Below, piece by piece: positions 26,282 through 34,664 of a stretch of 63,896 nucleotides of DNA. Source of the stretch: an uncultured Lachnospiraceae bacterium (GTDB taxonomy: Bacteria; Bacillota; Clostridia; Lachnospirales; Lachnospiraceae); assembly GCA_947382625.1 (NCBI GenBank), contig CANDAG010000021.1:1-63896 (forward strand). Direction: 5' to 3'. A program made the translations under genes and the position numbers. The notes beneath the pieces are model-generated. The model did not search any database. It was not told where the DNA came from and saw only the letters and a program-made list of their open reading frames with translations. Position 1 is the stretch's first letter; each line of letters begins with the position of its first letter.

Positions 26282-26938
26282 CTATGCTTCGCTCAGGCTC
26301 TCCAGTTTCATCTGATCCGTAAGCTCCACCGTGCCCCGGGATAATCTGACCATGCCCTCGCTCTGAAAATAGCGGAGCATCCGGGTCACCACCTCCCGGT
26401 GCGTTCCCAGATGATTGGCGATGCTCTCATGAGTGATATGCAGAAGGCTGGCGTCCTCAATGGCCGCTTCTTCCAGAAGAAATAAAGCCACTCGTTTGTC
26501 CATGCTGTTCCACATGATCTGCTCCATCAGCCACATAACCTCCGAAAAACGGGAAGCCATGACTTCGTTGGTGTAATTGGACACAGCGGCGGACTGCTCC
26601 ATAAGCTGTTTATAGACGTCCGCGGGAATGATCCATAGCTCCGTTTCCTTTTCCGCCGTAACCGTTATGTCAAACTGGATGGAACGCAGGACACAGGAGG
26701 CTGACAACAGGCAGATATCCCGGTCAAACAACCGGTAAATGGTAACCTCCCGCCCTTCTTTAGAAAGAATAAACGCCCGCAGCTGACCGGATTTTATCAG
26801 CAGCAAACCAGTGCAGTCTATGCCGCTGTGGAGCATGGCTCCCTTCTCCACAGAACGGAATGTTACTTTGGCAGCAACTGTTTCCTTCTGCCGGGACGTC
26901 AGTTGATTCCAGACGGGAAAGTATTCGGAAAATTCCAT
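26282..26938 (-). CDS. Crp/Fnr-family transcriptional regulator
   Basis: A 218-residue regulator with a cNMP-binding-type beta barrel (residues 20-140) and a C-terminal winged HTH: HITHESIANHLGTHREVVTRMLRYFQ. It lacks an N-terminal cysteine cluster of the E. coli FNR kind, but has CLLSASC in the barrel, common in this clostridial subgroup. It faces the thioredoxin/rhodanese/CoADR operon and probably controls it. Its own transcript appears to start near 27122 and carries a 184-nt leader with tandem hairpins (27015-27103). Confidence 0.9.
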   Translation of the reverse strand: MEFSEYFPVWNQLTSRQKETVAAKVTFRSVEKGAMLHSGIDCTGLLLIKSGQLRAFILSKEGREVTIYRLFDRDICLLSASCVLRSIQFDITVTAEKETELWIIPADVYKQLMEQSAAVSNYTNEVMASRFSEVMWLMEQIMWNSMDKRVALFLLEEAAIEDASLLHITHESIANHLGTHREVVTRMLRYFQSEGMVRLSRGTVELTDQMKLESLSEA

Positions 26939-27014
26939 TGCTTATTTGCCTCGCATTCTGTTGCATTCAATACGCAATCATTACGTATACACGTTTTCTC
27001 GCCTATTATAATTT

Positions 27015-27103
27015 GTCGCAAGGAGGGACCCATCGAAGATGGGAGGATTCCTTACGACCAATGTCATAAGGGGAACCATCCTAGATGGTGGATTCCTTAT
27101 GAC
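27015..27103 (-). promoter_or_regulatory. two tandem, nearly identical bulged hairpins in the Crp/Fnr leader
   Basis: Read on the minus strand, unit 1 (27103-27063) has outer stem GTCATAAGG/CCTTATGAC and inner stem ACCATC/GATGGT. Unit 2 (27058-27015) has outer stem GTCGTAAGG/CCTTGCGAC and inner stem CCCATC/GATGGG. The internal loop is AATCC(T) on one side and TCC/TCCCT on the other. Base changes between units keep pairing. The units are separated by ATTG. This is either a tandem structured RNA or a repeat pair. Confidence 0.65.
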
Positions 27104-27128
27104 CAATACACGCTTCAGCGTGCTTCCT

Positions 27129-27157
27129 ATTATACCATAGATTTCCGGCTGTATCAA
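27129..27157 (-). promoter_or_regulatory. sigma-A promoter upstream of the Crp/Fnr gene
   Basis: Minus-strand TTGATA, 17-bp spacer, TATAAT. Transcription would begin near 27122, at a small CACGC/GCGTG hairpin (27109-27122), and run through the tandem hairpins. A second TATAAT occurs at 27005-27010 without a clear -35 box. Confidence 0.65.
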
Positions 27158-27272
27158 TATCCGGCGGAAACCGGAAATACACTTGGATCATCTGATCCAA
27201 TGCTTCATCCATCCTCATAATCTCTGTTTCATCTATGGAAACGCTGCTCAAACCAACGTTTCCGTAAAAACA

Positions 27273-27308
27273 TCAAACGCTGTCACGCTTCGCGAGCCAG
27301 CTTATTGA
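27273..27308 (-). repeat. 36-bp dispersed palindromic repeat
   Basis: TCAAACGCTGTCACGC on the left and GAGCCAGCTTATTGA on the right. It lies 25 bp past the feoB stop codon. Confidence 0.8.
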
Positions 27309-27332
27309 TCAAAATTTCACAGCATGGTTTTC

Positions 27333-29726
27333 TTATGTAAATCCTAATAAAATTCCTATACCATGTACGGCAAATGCCGCCACCCACGCAATCAGGCACT
27401 GAACTATCACCGTTCCGGCCGCCTTTGTTCCACCCATTTCACGCTTTACGGTTGCAACCGCCGCAACACATGGCGTATACAACAAGGTAAACACAAGAAA
27501 TACAAGTGCGGTAAAAGGCGTAAATAATGTTCCGAGCATGGATATATCCCCGCCTAAAAGAACGGTCAGCGTAGATACAACGCTTTCTTTTGCAGTAAAT
27601 CCGGTAATCAATGCGGTAGAAACTCTCCAGTCACCAAATCCAAGCGGTGCAAATAAAGGAGCTGCAATCCCGCCCAATAGCGCCAACAGACTTTCTTCTG
27701 CCGAAGCCGCAACATTCATTCTGATATCAAAGGTCTGTAAAAACCATATAACAAGAGAAGCCAGAAAAATAATGGTAAATGCCTTTTTGGCAAACCCTTT
27801 TGCCTTTTCAACGATAAGCTGCCACACGCTTTTTGCAGAAGGGAACCGATAGTTTGGAAGCTCCATTACAAAGGGAACGGGAGCGCCCTTATATTTTGTC
27901 CCTTTTAAAATCAGCGCATATAAAATGCCGCAGATAATCCCAAATACATAAAGTCCTGCCATAATAAGCGCCTGATACCTTCTTGGGAAAAAAGCGCTGA
28001 TCATCAGGGTATAGATTGGCAGCTTGGCCGTACAGCTCATAAACGGGACAAGTAATATAGTCATTTTGTGATCCCGTTCACTGGAAAGCGTTCTGGTAGC
28101 CATAATCGCAGGAACAGAGCAGCCAAACCCGATCAGCATGGGGACAATGCTTCTTCCTGACAGACCTATCCTGCGGAGTAATCTGTCCATAACAAAAGCT
28201 ACCCTTGCAATATATCCGGTATCCTCCAAAATGGAAAGGAAGAAAAACATTGTCACGATTGTCGGAAGCATACTCAGGACACTTCCCACACCGCTGCAGA
28301 TACCGTCAATCACAAGGGAATGGACTACCGGATTCACCTGTGCCTTTGTCAGCAGACCATCCAGCACCGCAACTACCGCATCAATCCCCATTCCCATCAG
28401 ATCAGATAACGCTGCGCCGATAAAACTGAATGTCATAACAAATACAAGTGCCATAATTCCGATAAAACAGGGAATTGCTGTATATTTTCCCGTTAAAATA
28501 CGGTCTATCGCCATGCTTCGCTTATGTTCTCTGCTTTCATGAGGACGGACAACGGTTTTTGCACACAGGGCTTCAATAAATGAAAACCTCATATTTGCCA
28601 GTGCCGCCTCTCTGTCAAGCCCTGTTTCTTTTTCCAACACGGACACCAGATGTTCAAATGTATCCATCTTTTCAGGAGAAATGGCAAGCTTCTCTTTCAT
28701 CAGGCGGTCATTCTCCACCAGCTTTGTAACGGTAAAGCGAACGGGCAGGCCTTTTGCTTTTGCCTCCGGCTCTAAAATGTGTACCGCCGCATGGATACAC
28801 CGATGCACCGCACCTACGGGATCATGTTCATCATTACTTGCCGGACAGAAATCCACCCTGCCGGGAGTTTCCCTGTGTCTTGCCACATGAATCGCATGGT
28901 CTGTCAGTTCTTCAATACCTTCATTTTTCGCTGCTGAAATCGGGACCACCGGAATACCAAGAATCTCTTCCAGCTCATTCACCCGGACAGAGCCGCCATT
29001 CGCCCGGACTTCATCCATCATATTCAGCGCAAGCACCATTGGAATGCCAAGCTCCATAAGCTGCATGGTAAGATACAGATTCCGTTCCATATTGGTTGCG
29101 TCAACAATATTGATGATCCCGTCCGGATGTGTTTCCATCAGAAAATCCCTTGTCACGATTTCCTCGTTGGAATAAGGTGAAAGGGAATAAATACCCGGCA
29201 GATCTGTAACAACCGCTTCTGAATGTTTACGGATCGTCCCGTCCTTACGGTCAACCGTCACGCCGGGGAAATTCCCCACATGCTGGTTTGCCCCCGTAAG
29301 CTGGTTAAATAAAGTGGTTTTTCCGCAGTTCTGGTTTCCCACCAGTGCAAAAGTAATTTTTGCCCCTTCCGGAATCTCATTCACCGCATCATGGACATGA
29401 TAGCTTTTTGCCCTGCCAAGTTCGCCGACTCCCGGGTGTTCCACTGCCGGTATCCTTTGCGTGGCATGGTTTTTTTCTGCCTTTATATGAACCTTCTCCA
29501 CTGTGATTTTTTGTGCTTCATCAAGCCGCAGCGTCAGTTCATACCCTCTTAACGCGATCTGTACCGGATCGCCCATAGGAGCAATCTTTTGAAGTGTAAC
29601 TTCCGTTTTCGGTGTAAGCCCCATGTCCAGTAAATGATGCCGGAGCGCACCATTTCCGCCTACACTGCGGATATAGGCGCTTTGCTTCGGCTTCAATTTA
29701 TCCATTGTTATTTTATCTGCCATTTC
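27333..29726 (-). CDS. feoB: ferrous iron transporter, FeoA-FeoB fusion
   Basis: A 797-residue membrane protein. Residues 5-80 are a FeoA (SH3-like) domain, normally a separate protein. The G domain starts at about 123 with G1 GNQNCGKTT (129-137), then PGVTVDRK, DLPGIYSLSPYS and ALNMMDE. The second half holds two Gate-type channel halves and a C-terminal helix bundle. It imports Fe(II) under low oxygen. ATG at 29726 has AGGTGG upstream; a TTG 18 bp earlier is unlikely. It lies 14 bp after the arsR-type gene, in the same operon as the P-type ATPase. Confidence 0.94.
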   Translation of the reverse strand, partial: EMADKITMDKLKPKQSAYIRSVGGNGALRHHLLDMGLTPKTEVTLQKIAPMGDPVQIALRGYELTLRLDEAQKITVEKVHIKAEKNHATQRIPAVEHPGVGELGRAKSYHVHDAVNEIPEGAKITFALVGNQNCGKTTLFNQLTGANQHVGNFPGVTVDRKDGTIRKHSEAVVTDLPGIYSLSPYSNEEIVTRDFLMETHPDGIINIVDATNMERNLYLTMQLMELGIPMVLALNMMDEVRANGGSVRVNELEEILGIPVVPISAAKNEGIEELTDHAIHVARHRETPGRVDFCPASNDEHDPVGAVHRCIHAAVHILEPEAKAKGLPVRFTVTKLVENDRLMKEKLAISPEKMDTFEHLVSVLEKETGLDREAALANMRFSFIEALCAKTVVRPHESREHKRSMAIDRILTGKYTAIPCFIGIMALVFVMTFSFIGAALSDLMGMGIDAVVAVLDGLLTKAQVNPVVHSLVIDGICSGVGSVLSMLPTIVTMFFFLSILEDTGYIARVAFVMDRLLRRIGLSGRSIVPMLIGFGCSVPAIMATRTLSSERDHKMTILLVPFMSCTAKLPIYTLMISAFFPRRYQALIMAGLYVFGIICGILYALILKGTKYKGAPVPFVMELPNYRFPSAKSVWQLIVEKAKGFAKKAFTIIFLASLVIWFLQTFDIRMNVAASAEESLLALLGGIAAPLFAPLGFGDWRVSTALITGFTAKESVVSTLTVLLGGDISMLGTLFTPFTALVFLVFTLLYTPCVAAVATVKREMGGTKAAGTVIVQCLIAWVAAFAVHGIGILLGFT

Positions 29727-29740
29727 AATCCACCTCTTTT

Positions 29741-29983
29741 TCAATGTTGCAGAATATGTTCCACTCCCTTTTCAACAATCATCTGCACATCTTCATCCAC
29801 TAATGTATAAAATATCATCTTCCCATCCCTGCGACGCTTTACCAGCTTATTTAACTTCAAGAGATTTAGCTGGTGGGACACCGCAGACTGAGTAAGTCCA
29901 AGCTGCTCTGCCAGATCACTAACGCATATATCCTGCTCCATTAAAAGGAGCAGGATACGGATACGGGTGGGGTTCCCAAGCAC
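29741..29983 (-). CDS. ArsR-family regulator, start codon uncertain
   Basis: A winged-helix repressor of at least 80 residues (GTG at 29983): VSDLAEQLGLTQSAVSHQLNLLK and GKMIFYTLVD are typical. Homology-like sequence continues upstream in frame (NDLYILTEFFKV directly before the GTG), so the real protein is probably longer. No ATG, GTG or TTG is available in that extension before an in-frame stop. A CTG at 30061 with AAGGGG 5 bases upstream would give 106 residues and starts 16 bp after the ATPase stop. It may repress the metal operon in response to a metal ion. Confidence 0.8.
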   Translation of the reverse strand: MLGNPTRIRILLLLMEQDICVSDLAEQLGLTQSAVSHQLNLLKLNKLVKRRRDGKMIFYTLVDEDVQMIVEKGVEHILQH

Positions 29984-30077
29984 CTTGAAAAATTCCGTTA
30001 AAATATATAAATCGTTTTCTTTTAATTCTTCACCAAAATGACTGTCCTGATATTCTGCCAGAGGAACCCCTTCTTTC

Positions 30078-32093
30078 TCACAGTTTTTTCACAAACAGGC
30101 AGCGGATCGCATTCAGCACCGCAAGGATCATAACGCCCACGTCTGCAAAGATTGCCAGATACATATTGGCGATTCCCACAGCTCCCAATGCAAGGCAGGC
30201 AAATTTCACCACAAGCGCCATCGTTATATTCTGGTAAACGATCCGCAGGCATTTCCTTGAAATTTTGATTGCCTTTGCAATCTTGATCGGATCATCATCC
30301 ATCAGCACAATATCTGCCGCCTCAATTGCTGCATCCGAACCCATTGCTCCCATAGCGATACCAATATCGGCTCTGGAAAGCACAGGTGCGTCATTGATAC
30401 CATCGCCCACAAACGCCAGCTTTGCCTTGCCCAGCTTCACCCGCAGGAGTTCTTCCACCTTATCTACCTTATCGGCAGGAAGAAGCTCACTGTAGACCTC
30501 GTCAATCCCAAGGGAGGCGGCAACCTGATCCGCCACTTTCTTTGCATCCCCGGTCAGCATGACGGATCTTTCTACACCCGCCTTCTTTAATTCCGCAATC
30601 GCTGCCTTAGAATGAGGCTTTATAATATCAGAGATCACGATATGCCCCGCATATTTCCCATTGATTGCCATGTGAATGATTGTTCCCGTCTGGTGGCAGT
30701 CCTGATAAGGAATATTCAAATGTTTCATCAGTTTATCATTCCCGGCAGCAACCTCCATGCCATCCACTTTTGCTGTCACGCCATTCCCACTGATCTCCTG
30801 TATATCTGCCACACGGCTCCTGTCAATTTCTTTTCCATATGCCCTCTGTAAGCTCTTGCTGATCGGATGGGAAGATGCGCTCTCCGCCAATGCCGCGTAC
30901 TCCAACAGCTTCTCATTCTCTATGGTAGAATGATGGATGCCATTTACTTCAAAGACACCTTTGGTCATGGTCCCGGTCTTGTCAAAAACCACATATTTCG
31001 TCTGGGAAAGGATCTCCAGATAGTTGGATCCCTTCACCAGCACGCCCTCTTTGCTTGCGCCGCCGATTCCCGCAAAGAAACTTAAGGGGATACTGATTAC
31101 AAGCGCGCAGGGGCAGCTAATTACAAGGAACGTCAATGCCCGGTAAACCCATACACCCCAGTCAGCAGACAGTCCCATAAAAAGCATCCGTACCACCGGG
31201 GGCAGTAATGCCAGTGCCAATGCCGCATAGCAGACAGCCGGTGTATAAATTTTGGCAAACTTTGAGATAAAATCCTCTGATTTTGATTTCCGGGAGCTTG
31301 CATTTTCCACCAGATCCAAAATCTTGGAAACGGTAGATTCCCCAAATTCCTTTGTTGTCTGTATCTTTAATACGCCTGTCATACTGATACATCCGCTGAT
31401 CACTTCATCACCGACTTTTGCCTCCCTGGGCAGGCTCTCTCCGGTAAGTGCGCTGGTGTTCAGGCTCGAAGCGCCCTCTACAATGATTCCATCAATCGGC
31501 ACCTTCTCTCCCGGCTGGACAACGATCACGCTGCCGATCCCTACCTCATCGGGATCCACCTGCTCCAGTTTCCCATTTCTCTCTACATTTGCATAATCAG
31601 GGCGGATATCCATCAGATTGCTGATATTGCGGCGGCTCTTGCCAACCGCATAGCCCTGAAACCATTCACCGATCTGATAAAACAGCATAACAGCGATCGC
31701 TTCCAGGTACTCGCCGTTCTCATAAATTGCCAGCGCCATGGCGCCAATGGTGGCAACAGCCATCAGGAAGCTCTCGTCAAATACCTGGCGGTTTTTAATG
31801 CCCTTTGCCGCTTTCTTTAAAATGTCATATCCAATGATCAGGTAATCGATCAGATAACACGCAAAGCGGATCCATCTTCCGGCAGACGGGAATAAATATC
31901 CGTCAACTTTATCAAATATTTCCGCGGAAACAAACTGAAGAGCCAGTAAGATCCCGGCGCTGATCAATATGCGGACCATCATTTTCCTTTGCTTCTTTGT
32001 CATGCCATCCTTGCGGCCTCCGACAAAAATGAGAAGTATAGCAGCCATGATGATAACGACTGTCAGCAGTATGCTGATCACTAATTCCTGCAT
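30078..32093 (-). CDS. heavy-metal P-type ATPase (Zn/Cd/Co type), no fused HMA domain
   Basis: A 671-residue P1B-ATPase exporter. The membrane metal site SCPCALVIS, the phosphorylation site DKTGTMTKG, the nucleotide site ASSHPISKSL and the hinge VGDGINDAPVLSRADIGIAMG are intact. CPC with this context points to Zn, Cd, Pb or Co. The N terminus goes straight into membrane helices; the usual HMA metal-binding domain is missing and is instead encoded separately just upstream. ATG at 32093 is preferred over the one at 32111. Downstream lie an ArsR gene and feoAB in the same direction. Confidence 0.93.
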   Translation of the reverse strand: MQELVISILLTVVIIMAAILLIFVGGRKDGMTKKQRKMMVRILISAGILLALQFVSAEIFDKVDGYLFPSAGRWIRFACYLIDYLIIGYDILKKAAKGIKNRQVFDESFLMAVATIGAMALAIYENGEYLEAIAVMLFYQIGEWFQGYAVGKSRRNISNLMDIRPDYANVERNGKLEQVDPDEVGIGSVIVVQPGEKVPIDGIIVEGASSLNTSALTGESLPREAKVGDEVISGCISMTGVLKIQTTKEFGESTVSKILDLVENASSRKSKSEDFISKFAKIYTPAVCYAALALALLPPVVRMLFMGLSADWGVWVYRALTFLVISCPCALVISIPLSFFAGIGGASKEGVLVKGSNYLEILSQTKYVVFDKTGTMTKGVFEVNGIHHSTIENEKLLEYAALAESASSHPISKSLQRAYGKEIDRSRVADIQEISGNGVTAKVDGMEVAAGNDKLMKHLNIPYQDCHQTGTIIHMAINGKYAGHIVISDIIKPHSKAAIAELKKAGVERSVMLTGDAKKVADQVAASLGIDEVYSELLPADKVDKVEELLRVKLGKAKLAFVGDGINDAPVLSRADIGIAMGAMGSDAAIEAADIVLMDDDPIKIAKAIKISRKCLRIVYQNITMALVVKFACLALGAVGIANMYLAIFADVGVMILAVLNAIRCLFVKKL

Positions 32094-32141
32094 GATAAAA
32101 GCTCCTTTCAATATATGCTTAATTGTTTAATTATCACTGGT

Positions 32142-32185
32142 AAAAATGACACCCATAAGCTGCAACGTTGCATTTTACGGGTGTC
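32142..32185 (-). terminator. terminator or attenuator between the HMA gene and the ATPase
   Basis: On the minus strand GACACCC...GGGTGTC stem with an inner TGCAACGTTGCA palindrome, followed by TTTTTA. It would separate much of the HMA-protein transcript from the ATPase. An AT-rich inverted motif TTAATTGTTTAATTA (32119-32133) follows, possibly an ArsR operator for a second promoter. Confidence 0.6.
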
Positions 32186-32208
32186 CTTCCATTTCAGGCG
32201 GCTGCCGC

Positions 32209-32427
32209 TTACAGAAAGATCTCGCAGTCCGGCTCTACCTTCTTGCAGGCATCCAGTACTTCCTTCATAACGGTTCCCGGCTCTTTCCCTTCCTCAAACT
32301 CCACGATCATCTTCTGTGTCATAAAGTTGACGGTTGCACTCTGCACTCCGGCAGTCTTACGGGCTGCATCCTCCATCAGATTCGCACAATTCGCACAGTC
32401 TACCTCAATCTTGTAAGTTTTTTTCAT
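32209..32427 (-). CDS. stand-alone HMA heavy-metal-binding protein
   Basis: A 72-residue ferredoxin-like metallochaperone. The metal loop reads DCANCAN (the family motif is GMxCxxC), so both cysteines are present. The remainder (SATVNFMTQKMIVEF) fits the HMA fold, and it ends with an acidic CEIFL tail. It most likely hands metal to, or regulates, the P-type ATPase encoded next, replacing that enzyme's missing N-terminal domain. Confidence 0.9.
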   Translation of the reverse strand: MKKTYKIEVDCANCANLMEDAARKTAGVQSATVNFMTQKMIVEFEEGKEPGTVMKEVLDACKKVEPDCEIFL

Positions 32428-32468
32428 TGTAAAAGTCCTCCTTATTATTTATAAATTTACAAGTTCAA

Positions 32469-32490
32469 CGATTAATTACTTGTTTAATCA
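32469..32490. promoter_or_regulatory. ArsR-type operator in the divergent metal-gene region
   Basis: Interrupted palindrome CGATTAA...TTTAATCA in an AT-rich stretch upstream of the HMA gene. Its form resembles SmtB/CzrA operators. The other side, before the second arsR gene, has direct repeats CATATGGGC (32551) and CATTTGGGC (32572), 21 bp apart. Confidence 0.5.
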
Positions 32491-32626
32491 TCTTACCTGT
32501 AGTATAATCATGATAAAGGCACCCGTCAATATCTCCTGCGCATTCCCGCCCATATGGGCAAAAAGTATTTCCATTTGGGCGAAATGCAACCAGCAGGTAT
32601 TTATAAGTTTGAGAAAGGAACAGAAT

Positions 32627-32995
32627 ATGGAAAATGCAAAACTCCCCCACCAGCACGGTGAAGGACAGCAGATCACCCTGATACAGACGCAGTTAGACCA
32701 TGTAGATTATTTCCAGACCGTAGCGGAAGTTTTCAAACAGCTTGGCGATACCACCAGGATCCGGATCTTCTGGCTTCTCTGCCATTGTGAGGAATGCGTC
32801 CTCAATATCTCGGACATGCTCCACATGTCAAGCCCGGCAGTATCCCATCATTTAAGACCACTGAAAAACAGCGGTCTGATCGTCTGCAGACGGGAAGGCA
32901 AAGAGGTATATTATCGTGCCGCAGATACGCAGCAGGGACGTCTGCTGCACCAGATGATCGAGCAGGTTATGGAAATCACCTGTCCTGAATTGTGA
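32627..32995 (+). CDS. ArsR/SmtB-family metal-sensing repressor
   Basis: A 122-residue winged-helix repressor. ELGDTTRIRIFWLL-like QLGDTTRIRIFWLL opens the domain, LCHCEECVLNISDML carries three cysteines in the position used as metal ligands by CadC-type sensors, and SSPAVSHHLRPLKNSGLI is the recognition helix. The ATG at 32627 has GAAAGGA upstream. Divergent from the HMA protein and P-type ATPase genes, which it most likely represses until Zn, Cd or Pb binds. Confidence 0.92.
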   Translation: MENAKLPHQHGEGQQITLIQTQLDHVDYFQTVAEVFKQLGDTTRIRIFWLLCHCEECVLNISDMLHMSSPAVSHHLRPLKNSGLIVCRREGKEVYYRAADTQQGRLLHQMIEQVMEITCPEL

Positions 32996-33146
32996 GATCT
33001 GATCTATGTCAGAAGCATCCACACTTTCCATTTGCTGTCTGAACGGTTTCCCTTCACAGTTTTTCATAATCCGCCTGTAACATTTGAAGCCTTCCCCTTA
33101 CGACTTACAAACTCAACACCTGGCAACAGAACAGGAGGTATCCTGA

Positions 33147-34559
33147 ATGAATACGATCATAATTGATAAAAACCGTTTCATAGATGAAACTGGCCGTGAA
33201 CGCATTTTTAACGGTCTTAACCTTGTCTGCAAAGACCCATCGCTGAACTATGTATATGCATTATCATTTGAACAATACCAAAGGCTGTATCGCAGTGGTA
33301 TCAATATATTACGTTTTGGCATTATATGGGCCGCTATTGAACCGTCCCCCGGGGTCTACGATGACCAATACCTGCAAAAAGTAAAAGAACAGCTGTCCCT
33401 GGCACACAATGCCGGCCTTTATTTTTTCCTTGACTTTCATCAGGATTTATACGGTGTTTCTTTTGGTGACGGCGCTCCCGCCTGGGCTGAGAGCACAGAC
33501 GGACTTCCTCATGTCACTGGTGACCTCTGGAGTGATGCCTATCTGATCAGTCCTGCCCTGAACAGGGCCATCGAGCATTTCTGGCACAATGATACTGTCT
33601 GCGGTGCCGGCCTTCAGGATCACTTTATACAGATGATCCGTCATACTGTACGGTATTTCTGCCAGACGCCGGGATTATTAGGATATGATCTGTGGAATGA
33701 GCCCTACCCGGGGCCTGCAGGACAGAGCGCACTGGATGCCGCCCTGCAGCTGCTCCCTGCCGCATCCGAAAGCAGGCTGGAAGACCGCGATGCCAAAAAA
33801 CGGCTGATCGCCGGTCTGACAGATATTGACTTCTATCGTCAAATGACAGCTGCCCTTTCACAGCACACCATTCCTTTTGAACAAACATTCCTTATGGCTT
33901 TTTATAAAAAGGTTTCCAATACGATCCACGAGATCAGTCCTGAAGCTTTTCTGTTTACAGAGCCATGCTATTTTACTAATATGGGAGCGCCTTCGGGTAT
34001 CACACGCCTGCCTGTTTCGGGGCAGGTACTTGCCCCTCACGGATATGATCTGATCGTAGATACCGGCCATGATGACCTGTATGACCCGCAGAGAGTGAAT
34101 CTTATTTTTGAACGACACAGACAAACCGGCGACTCGCTGGCTGTCCCTGTTTTTATCGGCGAATGGGGAGCTTTCGAAGGGCGCCCCGGCAATGAAAAAG
34201 CTGCCCTTCAGATGATCCGGATCCTGGAACAAAATCTGTGGAGTCACACCTATTGGTCCTGGGGGCCTGACATAGAATCCCGGCCGGAATGGAATTATCT
34301 GGTCCGGTCTTATCCTGTCGCCACCGCCGGAAGCCTGCGCGCCTATCACTGGGACGGCAAGTCGCTTACCCTGCAATATGACTCGGTTCCCGGAGTTACA
34401 GAAGTGTTCGTATCCGGCCTTGGGCAAAGCCGATGGGACCTCCGGACTCTGCAGGGCTGTGTAAAAATCCAGGAGGAAGTGTGGTCAGACACCGGCCATG
34501 GTATTCTGTCTATTGTGTCAGATATTGCCCAGGACGTTCATATCTGTTTGGAGAAATAA
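33147..34559 (+). CDS. GH5 endoglycoceramidase-like glycoside hydrolase
   Basis: A 470-residue TIM-barrel hydrolase. FNGLNLVCKD (21-30), DFHQDLYG (96-103), the acid/base YDLWNEPY (E185) and the nucleophile IGEWGAF (E339) match the endoglycosylceramidase group of GH5, which cuts the bond between the oligosaccharide and ceramide of glycosphingolipids. A beta-sandwich C-terminal domain follows. There is no signal peptide, unlike secreted actinobacterial enzymes, so it would act inside the cell on imported glycosides or on small substrates. The ribosome site is AGGAGG. Stand-alone gene; other beta-glycosides remain possible. Confidence 0.87.
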   Translation: MNTIIIDKNRFIDETGRERIFNGLNLVCKDPSLNYVYALSFEQYQRLYRSGINILRFGIIWAAIEPSPGVYDDQYLQKVKEQLSLAHNAGLYFFLDFHQDLYGVSFGDGAPAWAESTDGLPHVTGDLWSDAYLISPALNRAIEHFWHNDTVCGAGLQDHFIQMIRHTVRYFCQTPGLLGYDLWNEPYPGPAGQSALDAALQLLPAASESRLEDRDAKKRLIAGLTDIDFYRQMTAALSQHTIPFEQTFLMAFYKKVSNTIHEISPEAFLFTEPCYFTNMGAPSGITRLPVSGQVLAPHGYDLIVDTGHDDLYDPQRVNLIFERHRQTGDSLAVPVFIGEWGAFEGRPGNEKAALQMIRILEQNLWSHTYWSWGPDIESRPEWNYLVRSYPVATAGSLRAYHWDGKSLTLQYDSVPGVTEVFVSGLGQSRWDLRTLQGCVKIQEEVWSDTGHGILSIVSDIAQDVHICLEK

Positions 34560-34590
34560 ACAGCAGGGAATATTGTTTTTCTCCACTCCG

Positions 34591-34619
34591 TTGTAAAATA
34601 TTTCATGATGATGTAAACT
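34591..34619 (+). promoter_or_regulatory. promoter of the Sel1-MoxR-DUF58 operon
   Basis: TTGTAA, 17-bp spacer, TAAACT, 45 bp before the ATG at 34665. Confidence 0.55.
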
Positions 34620-34664
34620 TGTTTCACAGGATCAAAATAGGATAGAAAGGAATTGCAGGATCAT

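Noticed and set aside
27143-27300. Short minus-strand frame with DEALDQMIQVYFRFPPDI as a possible gene remnant
   Set aside because: Too short, no ribosome site, unknown family, and it overlaps a good promoter (27129-27157).
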